NCBI GenBank assembly: GCA_023055355.1 | Contig: JALJCS010000029.1 | Coordinates: 6,624,001 to 6,688,000, forward strand | Reading direction: 5' to 3' | Length of the DNA: 64,000 nt | Origin: Agelaius tricolor | Taxonomy: Eukaryota > Chordata > Aves > Passeriformes > Icteridae | Shown: one piece after another, positions 1 through 10,480 of the stretch | How positions within the stretch are numbered: the stretch's first letter is position 1 | Layout of the letters: every line of letters begins with the position of its first letter | The notes under the pieces: generated by a model | Database searches by the model: none | Told to the model about the DNA's origin: nothing | Seen by the model: only the letters and a program-made list of their open reading frames with translations | Position numbers and translations under genes: made by a program

Positions 1-330
1 TTTGTTGATTTTTTTTTTCCCCTGTTAAATCATTTTCATTCAAGGAGGGAAAAAAAAAAAAAACAACAACAACCTGAAGATTTCCTCATGAAATAAATCA
101 ACAAACTGAGATGGTTGCACCAAATTGACTGCAAAGACATGAGGGACAAAGGGAGCCATTTTCCTGATGTTGAGTCAAAAAGAAACACAACAACAGTTCA
201 GCAAAAATCAGGGAGGGTTAGGGAGAGAGAGACTCCAAAGATCAATCTCGAGGCAATCAGAGGAGGGAGTGTGATTGGAACGGGGCTGCTGCTCTGCTTG
301 GCTCTGTCCCTCTGCCCTGCTCAAGCTCAC

Positions 331-358
331 ACATGCACACACACACACACACACACAC
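331..358. repeat. (AC)n microsatellite
   Basis: This is a nearly pure CA dinucleotide run inside the putative 3' UTR. Confidence 0.9.
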
Positions 359-1479
359 GGAGACTTTTGGGGTTTGGGGAGCAGATTAGGTGGAGGGAAA
401 ACCCCCATTGCCCTTGTGGGGCTCAGCTGTGTCATTCCTGCAGGCTCTGAGCTTCCCAGTGTGAAAATGGGGTTAATCCCAGCAGGTAAAACCCCAGAAA
501 TTTAAACTTTGACGTTTCCCTCCAGCTTTGCTGCTGCAGCACTGAAGTTTGGGCCCTGTGCAGGCTGTGGGGACAGGGGACACTGCCAGCACGGTGTGGC
601 TGCTGCCTGTTCCTGCCTGTTTTTACTGATGAGGTGTGGCACAGCCCCTCTCCCTGCCCACCCCGCACTCCCTCCATCCCCTCACCCCGAGGAAATCTGC
701 TCCCACTTTGGGCTTTTCCCTGGGAGGAGCAGGGGAGCCCTTGGAGGGTGTGAAGGTGCTGGGTCCTTCCCACCCATCCCAAACCCACCCAGAGTGGGGC
801 CAAGGGCAGAGGGGCTGGGGGGGCTCAGCCCATCAGAGGGAAGGAAAGCCAGGCCTAAAGCTGAGCTTGGATTTGGGACTGGGGGCTTTCCCTGGGTGAA
901 TGTAAGGAGCACACGGAGCCAGATCCTCTGCTCTTGGTGGAGGGACTCTCCTTGAGGGTCTGGATTTTCTTTTCTTTGGCCTTTCTCTTTTTTTAAACCA
1001 TGATTCCTCAGCTTCAGTGATTTTATCTCTCTTTTTCTTCATCCTCTGGCTGTAATGATCATTGTAGAATTAAAACTGCAGACAGACAAACAAACAACCC
1101 CAACCCCACTTTTTTTTTCTTTTATTTCTTTTTTTTTTTTTTTTTATTTTGTAATCTGTGTTGTAAGTGCTTTTGTAAAAAATAAAAAATAAAAATAATA
1201 ATAATGTAATGGACTTTCATGATTTCGGTTTGGGTTTTTTTTCTGGGTTTTTTGTTTTCTTTTTTTTTTTTGAGGATTTTTCTTTTGTTTTGTTTTTTTT
1301 GTTTTATTTTGTTTTTCATCCTTTGTAATTTGTTCATTTTGAGTCCTGGGTTGGGGAGGGGGGAATATTTTCATGGTTATAATTTGTGTGGGTGGGGTGT
1401 TGCATCACCCTTCCTTTTACTTGTATAAAAAAAAACCAATAGTGGCTGAGCTGTGGAAAAAAAAATGTACTTTTTTATA

Positions 1480-1485
1480 AATAAA
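1480..1485 (+). terminator. Polyadenylation signal AATAAA
   Basis: A canonical hexamer lies in the context TATAAATAAAGAATTTT. An A-rich cleavage site follows near 1495, then a CT- and GT-rich downstream element from 1500. This is the best-formed poly(A) site in the window. Confidence 0.6.
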
Positions 1486-2290
1486 GAATTTTAAAAAAAG
1501 AGACCTTCTCCTTCTTTCTGGGGCATCTGTGGCTGCGTCGTTGTGCACTCAGTGACTGGGAGCTGTGAGGGGAATCACATGGCACCATGGATTTCCAATT
1601 ATTTGGGATGGAAATATCCCAGGATTTGCAGTGGTTTTTTTGGAAATTCCAATTATTTGTATTTGTGTTTTGGAAGGGGAGTTGCTGGCAGGTGAAGGCT
1701 GAAGGTGAAGGGTTCAGAGATCTCCAGCAATGGGCTGGGAATGACTGCAAACCATGGAGGTTTTGTGTGGAATTCCTGGACAGCAGATCCAGTGCAGGCT
1801 AAAGGAGGCTGGGAGAGCTTCCCTTTGTTGATGTAAACAGTGAAATTCCTTGGCTGAGGCCCAAAGTTAACCTGAGCTTAAAAATAAACGGCTAGAAAAA
1901 CACAGGGCAGAAAAATCCATCAGGAAATGTGTGAAAAGTTAGGACAAGTGTCTGTGGTGAGGAAGTTCTCACTGCTGGCTGCAGCAGATGGGACAGGCTA
2001 TTGGAAAAATGTCAATATTTCCCTAGAAATGTGGAATTAGCTGGTGGCAGGGCCAGGATGCAGAGACTCTGGAGGATGGTTTATAGAGCCACACGTGCCT
2101 GCCATGGCAATGGGGCTTCAAAACCCTCTGCAGGCTCAGGGGCAGCTCAGGGGGAGTTCAGGGCATGCTGATGACTTGGGAAGGCTGAGCCAGAACAGAG
2201 ACTGGATGGAGCTAAAGAATAAAGCAAGGGTTTATTAGGAGGCCTCATTGGATGCACCTTGGGCAGCACAAGAGCCCAGCCAGGGCTGCA

Positions 2291-2440
2291 CCCAAAATGG
2301 CCGCAAAATGAACCCAAGATGAACCCAAATGGTCCCAAAATGCACCCAAGATGAACCCAAAATGGTCCCAAAATGCACCCAAGATGAACCAAAATGGTCC
2401 CAAAATGAACCCAAGATGAACCCAAATGGTCCCAAAATGC
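2291..2440. repeat. Tandem repeat, about 33-bp unit
   Basis: There are four to five degenerate copies of a unit containing CCAAAATGGTCCCAAAATG and AACCCAAGATG. The open frames over it on both strands (for example NEPKM- or GFILG-type repeats) are by-products of the repeat. Confidence 0.85.
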
Positions 2441-3230
2441 GCGAGCGCTCCCGGGGTCTCTCCCTTGGATCAGTTCTGCTCCATTTGCATCTTGCAGTTC
2501 ATTGTCCCATCCCAGCTTTAGCCCATCCAGGCCCATCCTTGTTTTTCTCTCTCCAGCCCACGGTGTTTGTGCTCCTGGGCTGAGATTTGGATCATTTGTC
2601 CTTGGTGCCCAGCTGGAGCAGGAATTGTTTTGTCTCCCTGCTCTGTGCCCAGAGCTCAGCATCCCCTGATGTGAACCCAGATCCACACACTAAAGCAGCA
2701 CAGAACCTGAAAAATATAAAATCCAAAACCTGAGGCATCAATACCCCCCTTGTCCCTGCCTTGGGAAAGACACTTTGTGCGACAGGAGGCTGCAAAGGAA
2801 ACCTTGTTCCCAAAGAAAGATCCTCATTCCCAAAGGAAGCCTTGTTCCCAAAGATCAAGGCCAGGCCTTGGCCAGGGAGGGAGGGACAAGGCGGGCAGGA
2901 GATCAGAGGAAACATTTCTGCTGTCCTTGTGCTGCTATCAGCAGCTCCTGTGCCAGCCCTGGAACAGTGGGACGCTCCCTGGGAAGGGATTTTTGCACCC
3001 AGCCTGTGCTGGAGGCCTGAACCTAAACCTGAGCCCAAGCCCAGCACAGAGGGAGAGGGATGCTGACCCAAATTGGGATTGGAGCTGGAGGGAGAGGGCA
3101 GAAATGCTCAGGATAGGCTGGGGAGGAGCGGTTTGGTCCTTGGGGCTGGTGCCCTGTGTGCAGCCAGGCAGGAGAACCCCCCAAACTCTGCTGCTCACAG
3201 AGCCAGGCCTCAGCCACTCTGCCTTGGGGC

Positions 3231-3546
3231 TTAGAGAGAGCCCTGGGAATGCTTTCCTTGTGGAAAAGGAGGAAGAAACAGGCTCCAAGGTCACCAAGGG
3301 GACTTGTGACCACTCTCTGGGCTGTGTCTATGTCTCTTCTCATTTTGCCCCTCTCATTTTGCCCTGTTAGCCATGGCACCTGCTTTGGGAGGGATTAGAG
3401 AGCTCTGGGAATGCTTTCCTTGTGGAAAAGGAGGAAGAAACAGGCTCCAAGGTCACCAAGGGGACTTGTGACCACTCTCTGGGCTGTGTCTTTCTCTCCT
3501 CTCATTTTCCCCCTCTCATTTTGCCCCGTTAGCCATGGCACCTGCT
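3231..3546. repeat. Tandem duplication, 162-bp period
   Basis: Positions 3231-3384 are repeated at 3395-3546 with few differences. The shared part runs from CTGGGAATGCTTTCCTTGTG to GCCATGGCACCTGCT. This is a local duplication with no evident function. Confidence 0.9.
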
Positions 3547-4981
3547 GGAGGAGCAGCTTTCCTTCAGGAGTGACCACAGCTCCTACAGAACCAGCTCCCA
3601 GCAGCTGCCTCAGCCTCCTCAGCCGGCTCTGGGGGTGAGGAGGAACAAAAGGAGCCCTGCAGGGCTGGGGCTGAGATGGGCAGAAGGGCAGGAGGGGCTG
3701 TCTGGGCTGGGACGAGCCCCTGGGAAATGCTGCTCTGCTTTCCCAGGCCAGGCCCACAGAGTTCAGTGCTGATGGATAAAACCCACAGCCTGGGGCCTCT
3801 CCTCAGCAGCTCGGGTTGCACAGGGCTGCAGGCAGCAGGAGCATGCAGAGCCCCCAAGGATTGGGTTTCTTTGGAACCAAGCACACACTGGGGACGGGAG
3901 TGCCAGCAGTGCCTGATGGACAAAAAAATGGCTTGGATCCTTTCCCCAAGGCACAGATCTGCAGGAGAGCCCAAGAGGGGCTGCAGGAGAGCCCAAGAGG
4001 GGCTGCAGAGCCCTGAGGAGCAGCACAGGGCGAGGCAGGAGCTGCATCAGAGCAGGGGGAGGTTTGTGGCTCTGTGTGCAGTGCTGAGCGTGATGTGTTC
4101 CCCTCCCTGGCGAATGCAGGTGGAATTTGGGGCTGGAATGTCCCTGGTGGAGGTGCAGGGCCAGGTTCCCATCCTGTGCATTCCCTCACCAGGCCTGGCG
4201 ACTGTGGGGTTTTATTTCTGCTCAAATAAAGGAGTTGGAGAAGGATTTGTGGTGAGACGCAGCTCAGGGCGATCAGGGAATTTCCCAATATCCCTGGAAC
4301 AGCACCTGGGACTGACACCTTGCCCAAGACCCAAAACCAGGGGCATCTCCCAGGGATGCACAGAACCAGAGCTGGAAGTGCAGGAGCCAAAGGGCTCCAG
4401 CAGCCAGAGGAGAAGGTGGGACTGGGAGATGTTAAACAGTGAGGGGGCACTGGAAACAGGTCAGGTCGCTGAAATATGTGACCTTCAATCCCAAATTCCT
4501 TGTGAGGTGAGAGGCAAGCCCTGCTGCAGTTCAGCTCAGAGCACTCAGGGTCACCCAGAGCCCATTAAATCTCCTCCAGCCGCTGCTGGCTAAATGGAAC
4601 CAAGAGAAACTCACAGTGCAGGCTGAATTACTCGTAGCAACAAATATGTTTGATTAGGGTTGGGTTTGGTTTGTTTTTTGGGTTTGGATTTTTGTTTTTG
4701 GTTTTTTGGTTTTTTTCACTCTCAAATTATTTGCAATCTCCAGTTTGATTTGTATGAACATATTTGTTGGAGGAAATTGCTTTATGCAAATGGATTCCAG
4801 CTGAGGGACCTGTGACACCAGAAGTGCTGCTGAGCCCCAGATGCCCTCAGTGGTGCCTGGCAGAAGGAGAGGGGGGCTGGTTCTCTCCTCCTCCTCCTCC
4901 TCCTGCAAACAGGCATTTCACAGCCTTCCCAGACGTGTTTAGAGGCAGCCTGGATTTAGAGAGTATTTGCAGAACAAGGCT

Positions 4982-5036
4982 CAGCCTGTTAAAAATAAAA
5001 AAAAAAAAAAAAAATTAAAAAAAAAATAAGAATAAA
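4982..5036. repeat. A-rich simple sequence
   Basis: A-runs interrupted by T and G. It could be the remnant of a retrotransposon tail, but no recognisable element precedes it. Confidence 0.6.
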
Positions 5037-5829
5037 AAATGGATGCGTGTTGCACTGCTGGAATTTCACATCCTAGCAGGCAGAAATCAGAGAGCCAGGT
5101 TGATATTTGCACCTGAAATGTAGGGTAAAAATGTTGTGTCACCCTCCAGGGGCTGAATTATTGAAAGGCAGTGATTTATGGATACCTGGCATCCGAGCTG
5201 CTCCCTTCACCTCACAGCTGGGGTGAACGTGGCCTCATCTGACTGAGCCAGGCTCAAGGTGAGCTGGGGATGCTCCCTCCTCCACAGATTTCACAACTGC
5301 TGGACCAAGCCCAGGTCCTGGCAGGCAGCAGGCAGAGGGTTTTGTCTGAATGGCTGGGAATTTTGGGAGGAAAATGGTTGAATGTGAACAGTAAATTATC
5401 TTTTCCTGCCTCTGTGCAGAAGACGCTGTCCTGTGCTTTGCTGGGGAGCTCAGCCCTGGCTGAACCCCAGGAGGTGATTAGGGATCAGATCCTGAAGGAT
5501 CAAAGGGAGCTGTGAGAGGAGAGGGTGGTTCTGATTTTTGGTGGTTTTCAAGTCCTTTTCCAGCCTCACCCTGAGTCCAGGTGCGCCTTCCCTCCCTCCA
5601 CCCACCCTGAGCCACCCCTCACCCACAGAGGGAGGGTGTGGGAGCGTTCCCATCTCTCCCCCATCTCCCTGAGCACCCCAAACTCCTGCCAGCCTGCTTT
5701 CCTCAGGGTTTGGAAAAGAAATTTGCCAACTTCACACCTGCCAGGTTTAATTGATTGCCCGTGGAGGGGAGGGAGGGAGGAGGGAGAGGAGGAGGGAGTC
5801 CGTTCTTATGGCTCTGCTCACCAGGGGAA

Positions 5830-5935
5830 ATTCCTCCCTTCCCCGAGGAATAAATGCCTCCTTTCCACCATTCCCCGAGGAATAAATCCCTAAATTCCTC
5901 CATCCCCCGAGGAATAAATGCTTCATTTCCAGCCT
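5830..5935. repeat. Tandem repeat, 32-bp unit, 3 copies
   Basis: CCCCGAGGAATAAAT recurs at about 5841, 5873 and 5905, a 32-base period. Each copy contains AATAAA, but in repeat context, so these are not treated as poly(A) signals. Confidence 0.85.
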
Positions 5936-6269
5936 CACCCCACTGCTGCAGCTCCCAGTCCTCCCAGTGTCACCAGAACAATGCACAGAGGCTTTTTGCT
6001 GGCACACAGATCTGTCCACCCAGGGAGCTGATCCCACCCCAAAATGCTCATCCTGAGGTCCATAATTCCCCCAGTGTGCCCAGTCCAGCTGCTGCCAGCT
6101 GTGCTCTGAATGCTGCAGCTGTCTGGGCTTATCAATGGAATGGGAATGGGCTGGGAATGCCAAGCTGGAGTAAACACTGCCCAGAAAAATGGCATGGGGG
6201 GGCTTTGCAACGGGCAGGAATTGTAATTAAACAGAAATTAGTTATTTAAATGGTCACTTCCTGGGGTTT

Positions 6270-6440
6270 CGTTGGCGTCCGATTAACTGAACTTTTAATT
6301 TGCATAAGCAATAAATGTTTAATTATGTTATTAATATATTTGAGTTGAGGAGCTTATGGGGTTTTATAATTGGCATTTAACTAGATAGTTCCAGCATATT
6401 AACTGATGTTTTATAGCTCCATGTGAGCTTCTCCAATTAT
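6270..6440. other. AT-rich island, candidate conserved non-coding element
   Basis: This block stands out from its GC-rich surroundings. It is non-repetitive and dense in homeodomain-type cores (TTAATTATG, ATTAATATAT, AATTTGCATAA). No coding frame is present. Calling it a conserved element rests on composition and motif density only, because conservation cannot be seen from one sequence. Confidence 0.25.
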
Positions 6441-6699
6441 AACTGACCTAAAAATCTGCTTGGAGGACCTGCCTTGAAAGTGTTACCTGAGCAACAGAAT
6501 GGGGGGAGGTGAAGGGGAGGGTGTTGGAGCCCGTCCCCAAAAGGAGGGATGTGCACAGGCAGCTTGTTGGAATTCAGGACACCCCTCTGGCTGTCCTGGA
6601 CCCTGCCAGGGGGCTCAGGGACCCTGGCACAGAGCCCCAGACCCCTGTGCCTTTGATTGTGACCCATGGAAAAAATTACCAACCATAGATGAAGATCTG

Positions 6700-7190
6700 C
6701 AAGCCAGGAAAGTTTGAGTAGAATGACAGGGAATTTATCACAGGGTGAAAAATCGAGTTTTGGGGTTTTTAGAATGGGGGTTCAGGGGGCAAGATGGAGG
6801 GAACTGAGTGTGTCCAGCCTTTCTCCTTCTTCTTCTTCTTGGCCTCCATCTTCTGCTGGGATGGTGGCACTTTGGGATTGGTTTAGAGTAGAAGCTCAGT
6901 GTCTAACACAGGTGATGGGTATTGGGAATTAATTGTAAACATTGTACACATAGTTTTGAGTATAAAAAGATAACACTTCCCTGAGGGTGTCAGTGTGCCT
7001 CTGTCTGTCCTGCTGAATGGACCTGGGCAGGACAGAAGAAAGAATTTTATAGCTAAGAAACAATAAACAACCTTGAGACTGAGAAATGAAGAGCTCTGAC
7101 TCCTTCTTTGACCGCTGGGCTGGGAAAAGAGACTTTGGAACACATCTCAGGGTCCCTGCGAGCAACTGGAGTCCTGAGAGCAGCTCTGCA
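6700..7190 (+). mobile_element. Solo LTR of an endogenous retrovirus (passerine type)
   Basis: The block resembles a common songbird ERV LTR. It has a U3-like part with CTTCTTCTTGGCCTCCATCT, a TATA box (TATAAAAA at 6961), an AATAAA at 7062-7067, and a U5-like part beginning near AACCTTGAGACTGAG. No gag, pol or env coding sequence flanks it, so it is a solo LTR. The exact ends are uncertain by tens of bases, and family assignment is from memory. Confidence 0.65.
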
Positions 7191-8050
7191 CCTCCCCAGA
7201 GGCTCTGAGAGCCCCGGGCCATCCCTGGAGTGTCCCTTCCTCCAGGCCCTGAGTCACAGAGGGGTCACCTCCCCTCTCCTGGCTGGCAGAGGGAGATTTG
7301 GAGATGGGGAGGGCTTGTCCTGGGCTAGGGGGTGACCTTGTGACAGCCCAGCTCTGGCAGCTTCTGTGTTCAACTCCCAAATCCTGCCAGTCATTCTAAA
7401 TCTATTTTCCATCCCGTCTCTACACTTGCTTTGATGACATGACTGGTTTAGTAGGCAAAAAAATGACATTGTGTTGGACTGACAAGGCCCATTTCCCGTG
7501 ACCCTCACAGACTGGCATTGATTATATTCCTCCCTTTTAATTCTTTATTACCTGGAGCCTGTGTTTGCTTTTCCTGTGGTGCCAGGAAACCACCCTGTAG
7601 GATTCGAGGCATTCTCTGTGCCCTCCTCCCTTCTGCTGGAATTTAACCTTTCTCAAATTTAACTATTTCAACAAACAGTAAAAAACCAACAGCAGTGAGT
7701 TTGGAATCTCCTCAGCTGAGTCTTTCAACCTCTCTGTTTGCTCATAATAAGTGGAATATCCAAGGAGATGCTGTCCAGGAAGCTCCTCAGCTCTGCCATC
7801 CTCAAACACAGGGAAATTCTTTTGTCATCTCAGAAGCCACCAACAAAAGTGTGCCAGTCCCCAGAGAGAGATCATGAGCAGCTTTTCAAATCTTGTGCCT
7901 TTTCTGGGTCATTCCAGCCCTCTTGACCACATCCACCTGCTGGAGTGCCTGTGGAACAGTGCAGGGGTTTTGTTTGGTCCTGTTGTACCCCCAGGGTAAG
8001 CCTGGGTTTTGTACCCATGGCCTGTCCTTCAGCTTCTCTGTGCTGCTCAC

Positions 8051-8397
8051 TGGTTGCTCCCTTTCCTGCTTTTCCCTTTGCTCCCTTTCCTGCTTTTCCC
8101 TTTGCTCCTTTTCCTGCTTTTCCATTTGCTCCTTTTCCTGCTTTTCCCTTTGCTCCCTTTCCTGCTTTTCCCTTTGCTCCCTTTCCTGCTTTTCCATTTG
8201 CTCCTTTTCCTGCTTTTCCATTTGCTCCCTTTCCTGCTTTTCCACTTGCTCCCTTTCCTGCTTTTCCCTTTGCTCCTTTTCCTGCTTTTCCATTTGCTCC
8301 CTTTCCTGCTTTTCCATTTGCTCCCTTTCCTGCTTTTCCATTTGCTCCCTTTCCTGCTTTTCCCTTTGCTCCCTTTCCTGCTTTTCCATTTGTTCCA
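8051..8397. repeat. 24-bp minisatellite, about 14 copies
   Basis: The unit is CTCCCTTTCCTGCTTTTCC followed by CTTTG or ATTTG. Copies differ mainly at one or two sites. The strand is almost pure pyrimidine apart from one or two G per unit. Because 24 is divisible by 3, all frames stay open and give octapeptide repeats such as EREQMEKQ on the complement. Those frames are repeat artefacts rather than genes. Confidence 0.95.
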
Positions 8398-8930
8398 TGC
8401 TGCAGAACTGGGAGCTCCCTGTGTCCAAGCTGAGAAACTCCCAGCTGAATGAGGCTGCATGGCTAATTATTGGTGCTTTATTTTATCATTTATTGGTGCT
8501 TTTATCATGTCAGAGGTTAGGTGAGGTGGGAAGGTGTGTGAGAAGACTTTCAGTGCCGTTAACAGGAGGGAGAGATCAGGGAAAGGGTCAGGAAGGTGAA
8601 GCCTGAGTTGTTTTCTGCACCAGGTCCCTCTCCTGGAGCAGGATTGGGTGGGGACAGCTGGGGACAGCAGGACAGGGATGGTGACAAGGCCTGGAAGGTG
8701 TGTGAGGGGCAGGAGGGGAGGCAGCAGCCCCAGAGCCACAGGAGCATCCAGCAGCTCCATCCTCACACATCTGGCAGCTCCCTCCCTGCTCCAGGAGGAT
8801 GGAAAATCACTTTTGGTCTGGGTTGCTGCAGCTCTCAGGGATTTGGGGACAGGAGAGGAGGAAGGGGGTGTGAGGAGCAGCCTGGAGCCCTCCCTGCTGC
8901 CGCAGCTGCCCGGGGACAGGAGAGGACTGG

Positions 8931-9288
8931 TGTCACAGACACCTTCTCTGAAAAACCCTTTCCTTGGGATTTTTGCTCCTGAGAAGCTGAGAGGCCTCAA
9001 GAACAAAATGCAAACAATGGTTATCTGCTGCTGTGGAATGCAACAGGTGCATCTGGGATTGGGCTCATGTGGTTGTTTCTGATTAATGGCCAATCACAGC
9101 CTAGCTGGCTCGGACTCTGTCTGAGCCACAAACCTTTGTTATCATTCCTTCTTTTTCTATTCTTAGCCGGCCTTCTGATGAAATCCTTTCTTCTATTCTT
9201 TTAGTATAGTTTTAATGTAATATATATCATAAAATAATAAATCAAGCCTTGTGAAACATGGAGTCAGATCCTCGTCTCCACTGTCACA
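8931..9288 (+). mobile_element. Solo LTR, family A (copy 1)
   Basis: It begins TGTCACAGAC and ends GTCACA, with AATAAA at about 9236-9241. It shares most of its length with 19396-19781 (inverted) and 56868-57254. It lacks roughly 25 bases near the 3' end that copy 3 retains. Flanking hexamers GACTGG and GACCGT are an imperfect 6-bp target-site duplication. The family is one I recognise as abundant in songbirds. No internal viral genes are present. Confidence 0.8.
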
Positions 9289-10104
9289 GACCGTCCCCCT
9301 TTCCCTGCACTCCTGGCCAGGTGACAGGGGAGCAGAGCAGCTCCTCCTCTCCCTGAGCTCCATCCTGGCTCCCTGAGCAGGGATGCAAAGGGGAGGGGAG
9401 CTCATCCTTTGGAGACATCCAGGACACAGCTGTAAACACCCCCAGGGCAGCGGGAGACAAACACGGCCCGGGGCACACGGCCAGGCAGAGTGAGACGCTC
9501 CCAGGAGTGCTGCTGGGGATCGTTGAGCAAATTAACTCTATTAACACAAATGATGAGAGTCTGAGCTGCAGTTCCTGTGCCTTCTATCTGACAGAATTCA
9601 TCTGGTGGCTGCTTGTAATAGCGTGACCTTAATGGACTCATCAAGGGAGCAGGGCTGTATCTCTGGCTGAGCATGGGCTTGGGAGCACGCTGTGCTCTGG
9701 GCAGGCTGCTGAGAGCAGGACAGGAGCATCCTGGAGTAATGGGCTGCAGGATCCAGCCCCTCCATCCCTCCAGGAGAGGCAATTTCAAGTGTCATCACCT
9801 CCTCGAAACTGTGCAGCAGAAGAAATAAATTACTAAAGGGATTTGATTGTTCATTACTCTGCCAAGCTGCAAGGAAATGAAGCAGAACTAAAATTAAGGG
9901 CTGCGAGGCAGAGGAAATGCCAGAGAACATTTCCCTTCTTCTCCAGGGCTCATCTTCTTCCCCAAAACAGGCTGGGGTGCTCCCCATCCTGCAAATCCTG
10001 CTCCTGGGAGGCAGGGGGGTCTGTGGGGGTGGTAGGGACAGAGGACAGGTGAGTTTGGGGTGGATTAGTGGCAGCAAAGTCGTGTTTGCCCCCTCTTTGA
10101 TGGA

Positions 10105-10480
10105 GGGGCACAGAGAGGAAAAACCAGCCCAGGATGAGAAATCTGTGGTGGAGCTTCCACCAGAATTCTGCAGAATCCTCAGCACAAAGAAAAACCAGCC
10201 CAGGATGAGAAATCTGTGGTGGAGCTTCCACCAGAATTCTGCAGAATCCTCAGCACAAAGAAAAACCAGCCCAGGATGAGAAATCTGTGGTGGAGTTCCC
10301 AGCAGAGCCCTGCAGAATCCTCAGCACAGAGAAGAAAAACCAGCCCAGGATGGGGAATCTGTGGTGGAGCTTCCACCAAAATTCTGCAGAATCCTCAGCA
10401 CAGAGAAGGAAAACCAGCCCAGGATGAGAAATCTGTGGTGGAGTTCCCAGCAGAGCTCAGCAGAATCCTCATCCCTGCTG
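10105..10480. repeat. 71-74-bp tandem repeat, 5 copies
   Basis: AAACCAGCCCAGGATGAG recurs at about 10121, 10192, 10263, 10337 and 10411. The first two intervals are 71 bases and the later two 74. Copies differ by a few substitutions. The open frames across it follow the repeat. Confidence 0.92.

Larger units (their letters stand above)
1..1497 (+). other. NECTIN1: Putative 3' UTR end of the upstream (alpha-type) NECTIN1 terminal exon
   Basis: This stretch has no credible coding frame. Its second half is T-rich, with many short A and T runs, like a vertebrate 3' UTR. It ends in a canonical AATAAA at 1480-1485, followed about 10-15 bases later by an A-rich cleavage region and then a pyrimidine- and GT-rich stretch. 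It lies on the same strand as, and about 16 kb before, the beta-type membrane exon of a nectin gene. In mammals the alpha terminal exon of NECTIN1 precedes the beta-specific exons, so this is inferred to be the alpha 3' end. The alpha coding end (EWYV) is not in the window. It could instead be the end of an unrelated transcript. Confidence 0.5.

Noticed and set aside
3676..4593. 305-codon open frame on the + strand
   Set aside because: GC-rich, overlapped by several long frames on the other strand, low-complexity composition (QESPRG-type repeats), no domain I recognise and no splice context.
7893..8606. Cys/Phe/Ser-rich 237-codon frame and its overlapping Lys/Glu/Gln-rich antisense frames
   Set aside because: They are translations of the 24-bp minisatellite, which stays open in every frame.
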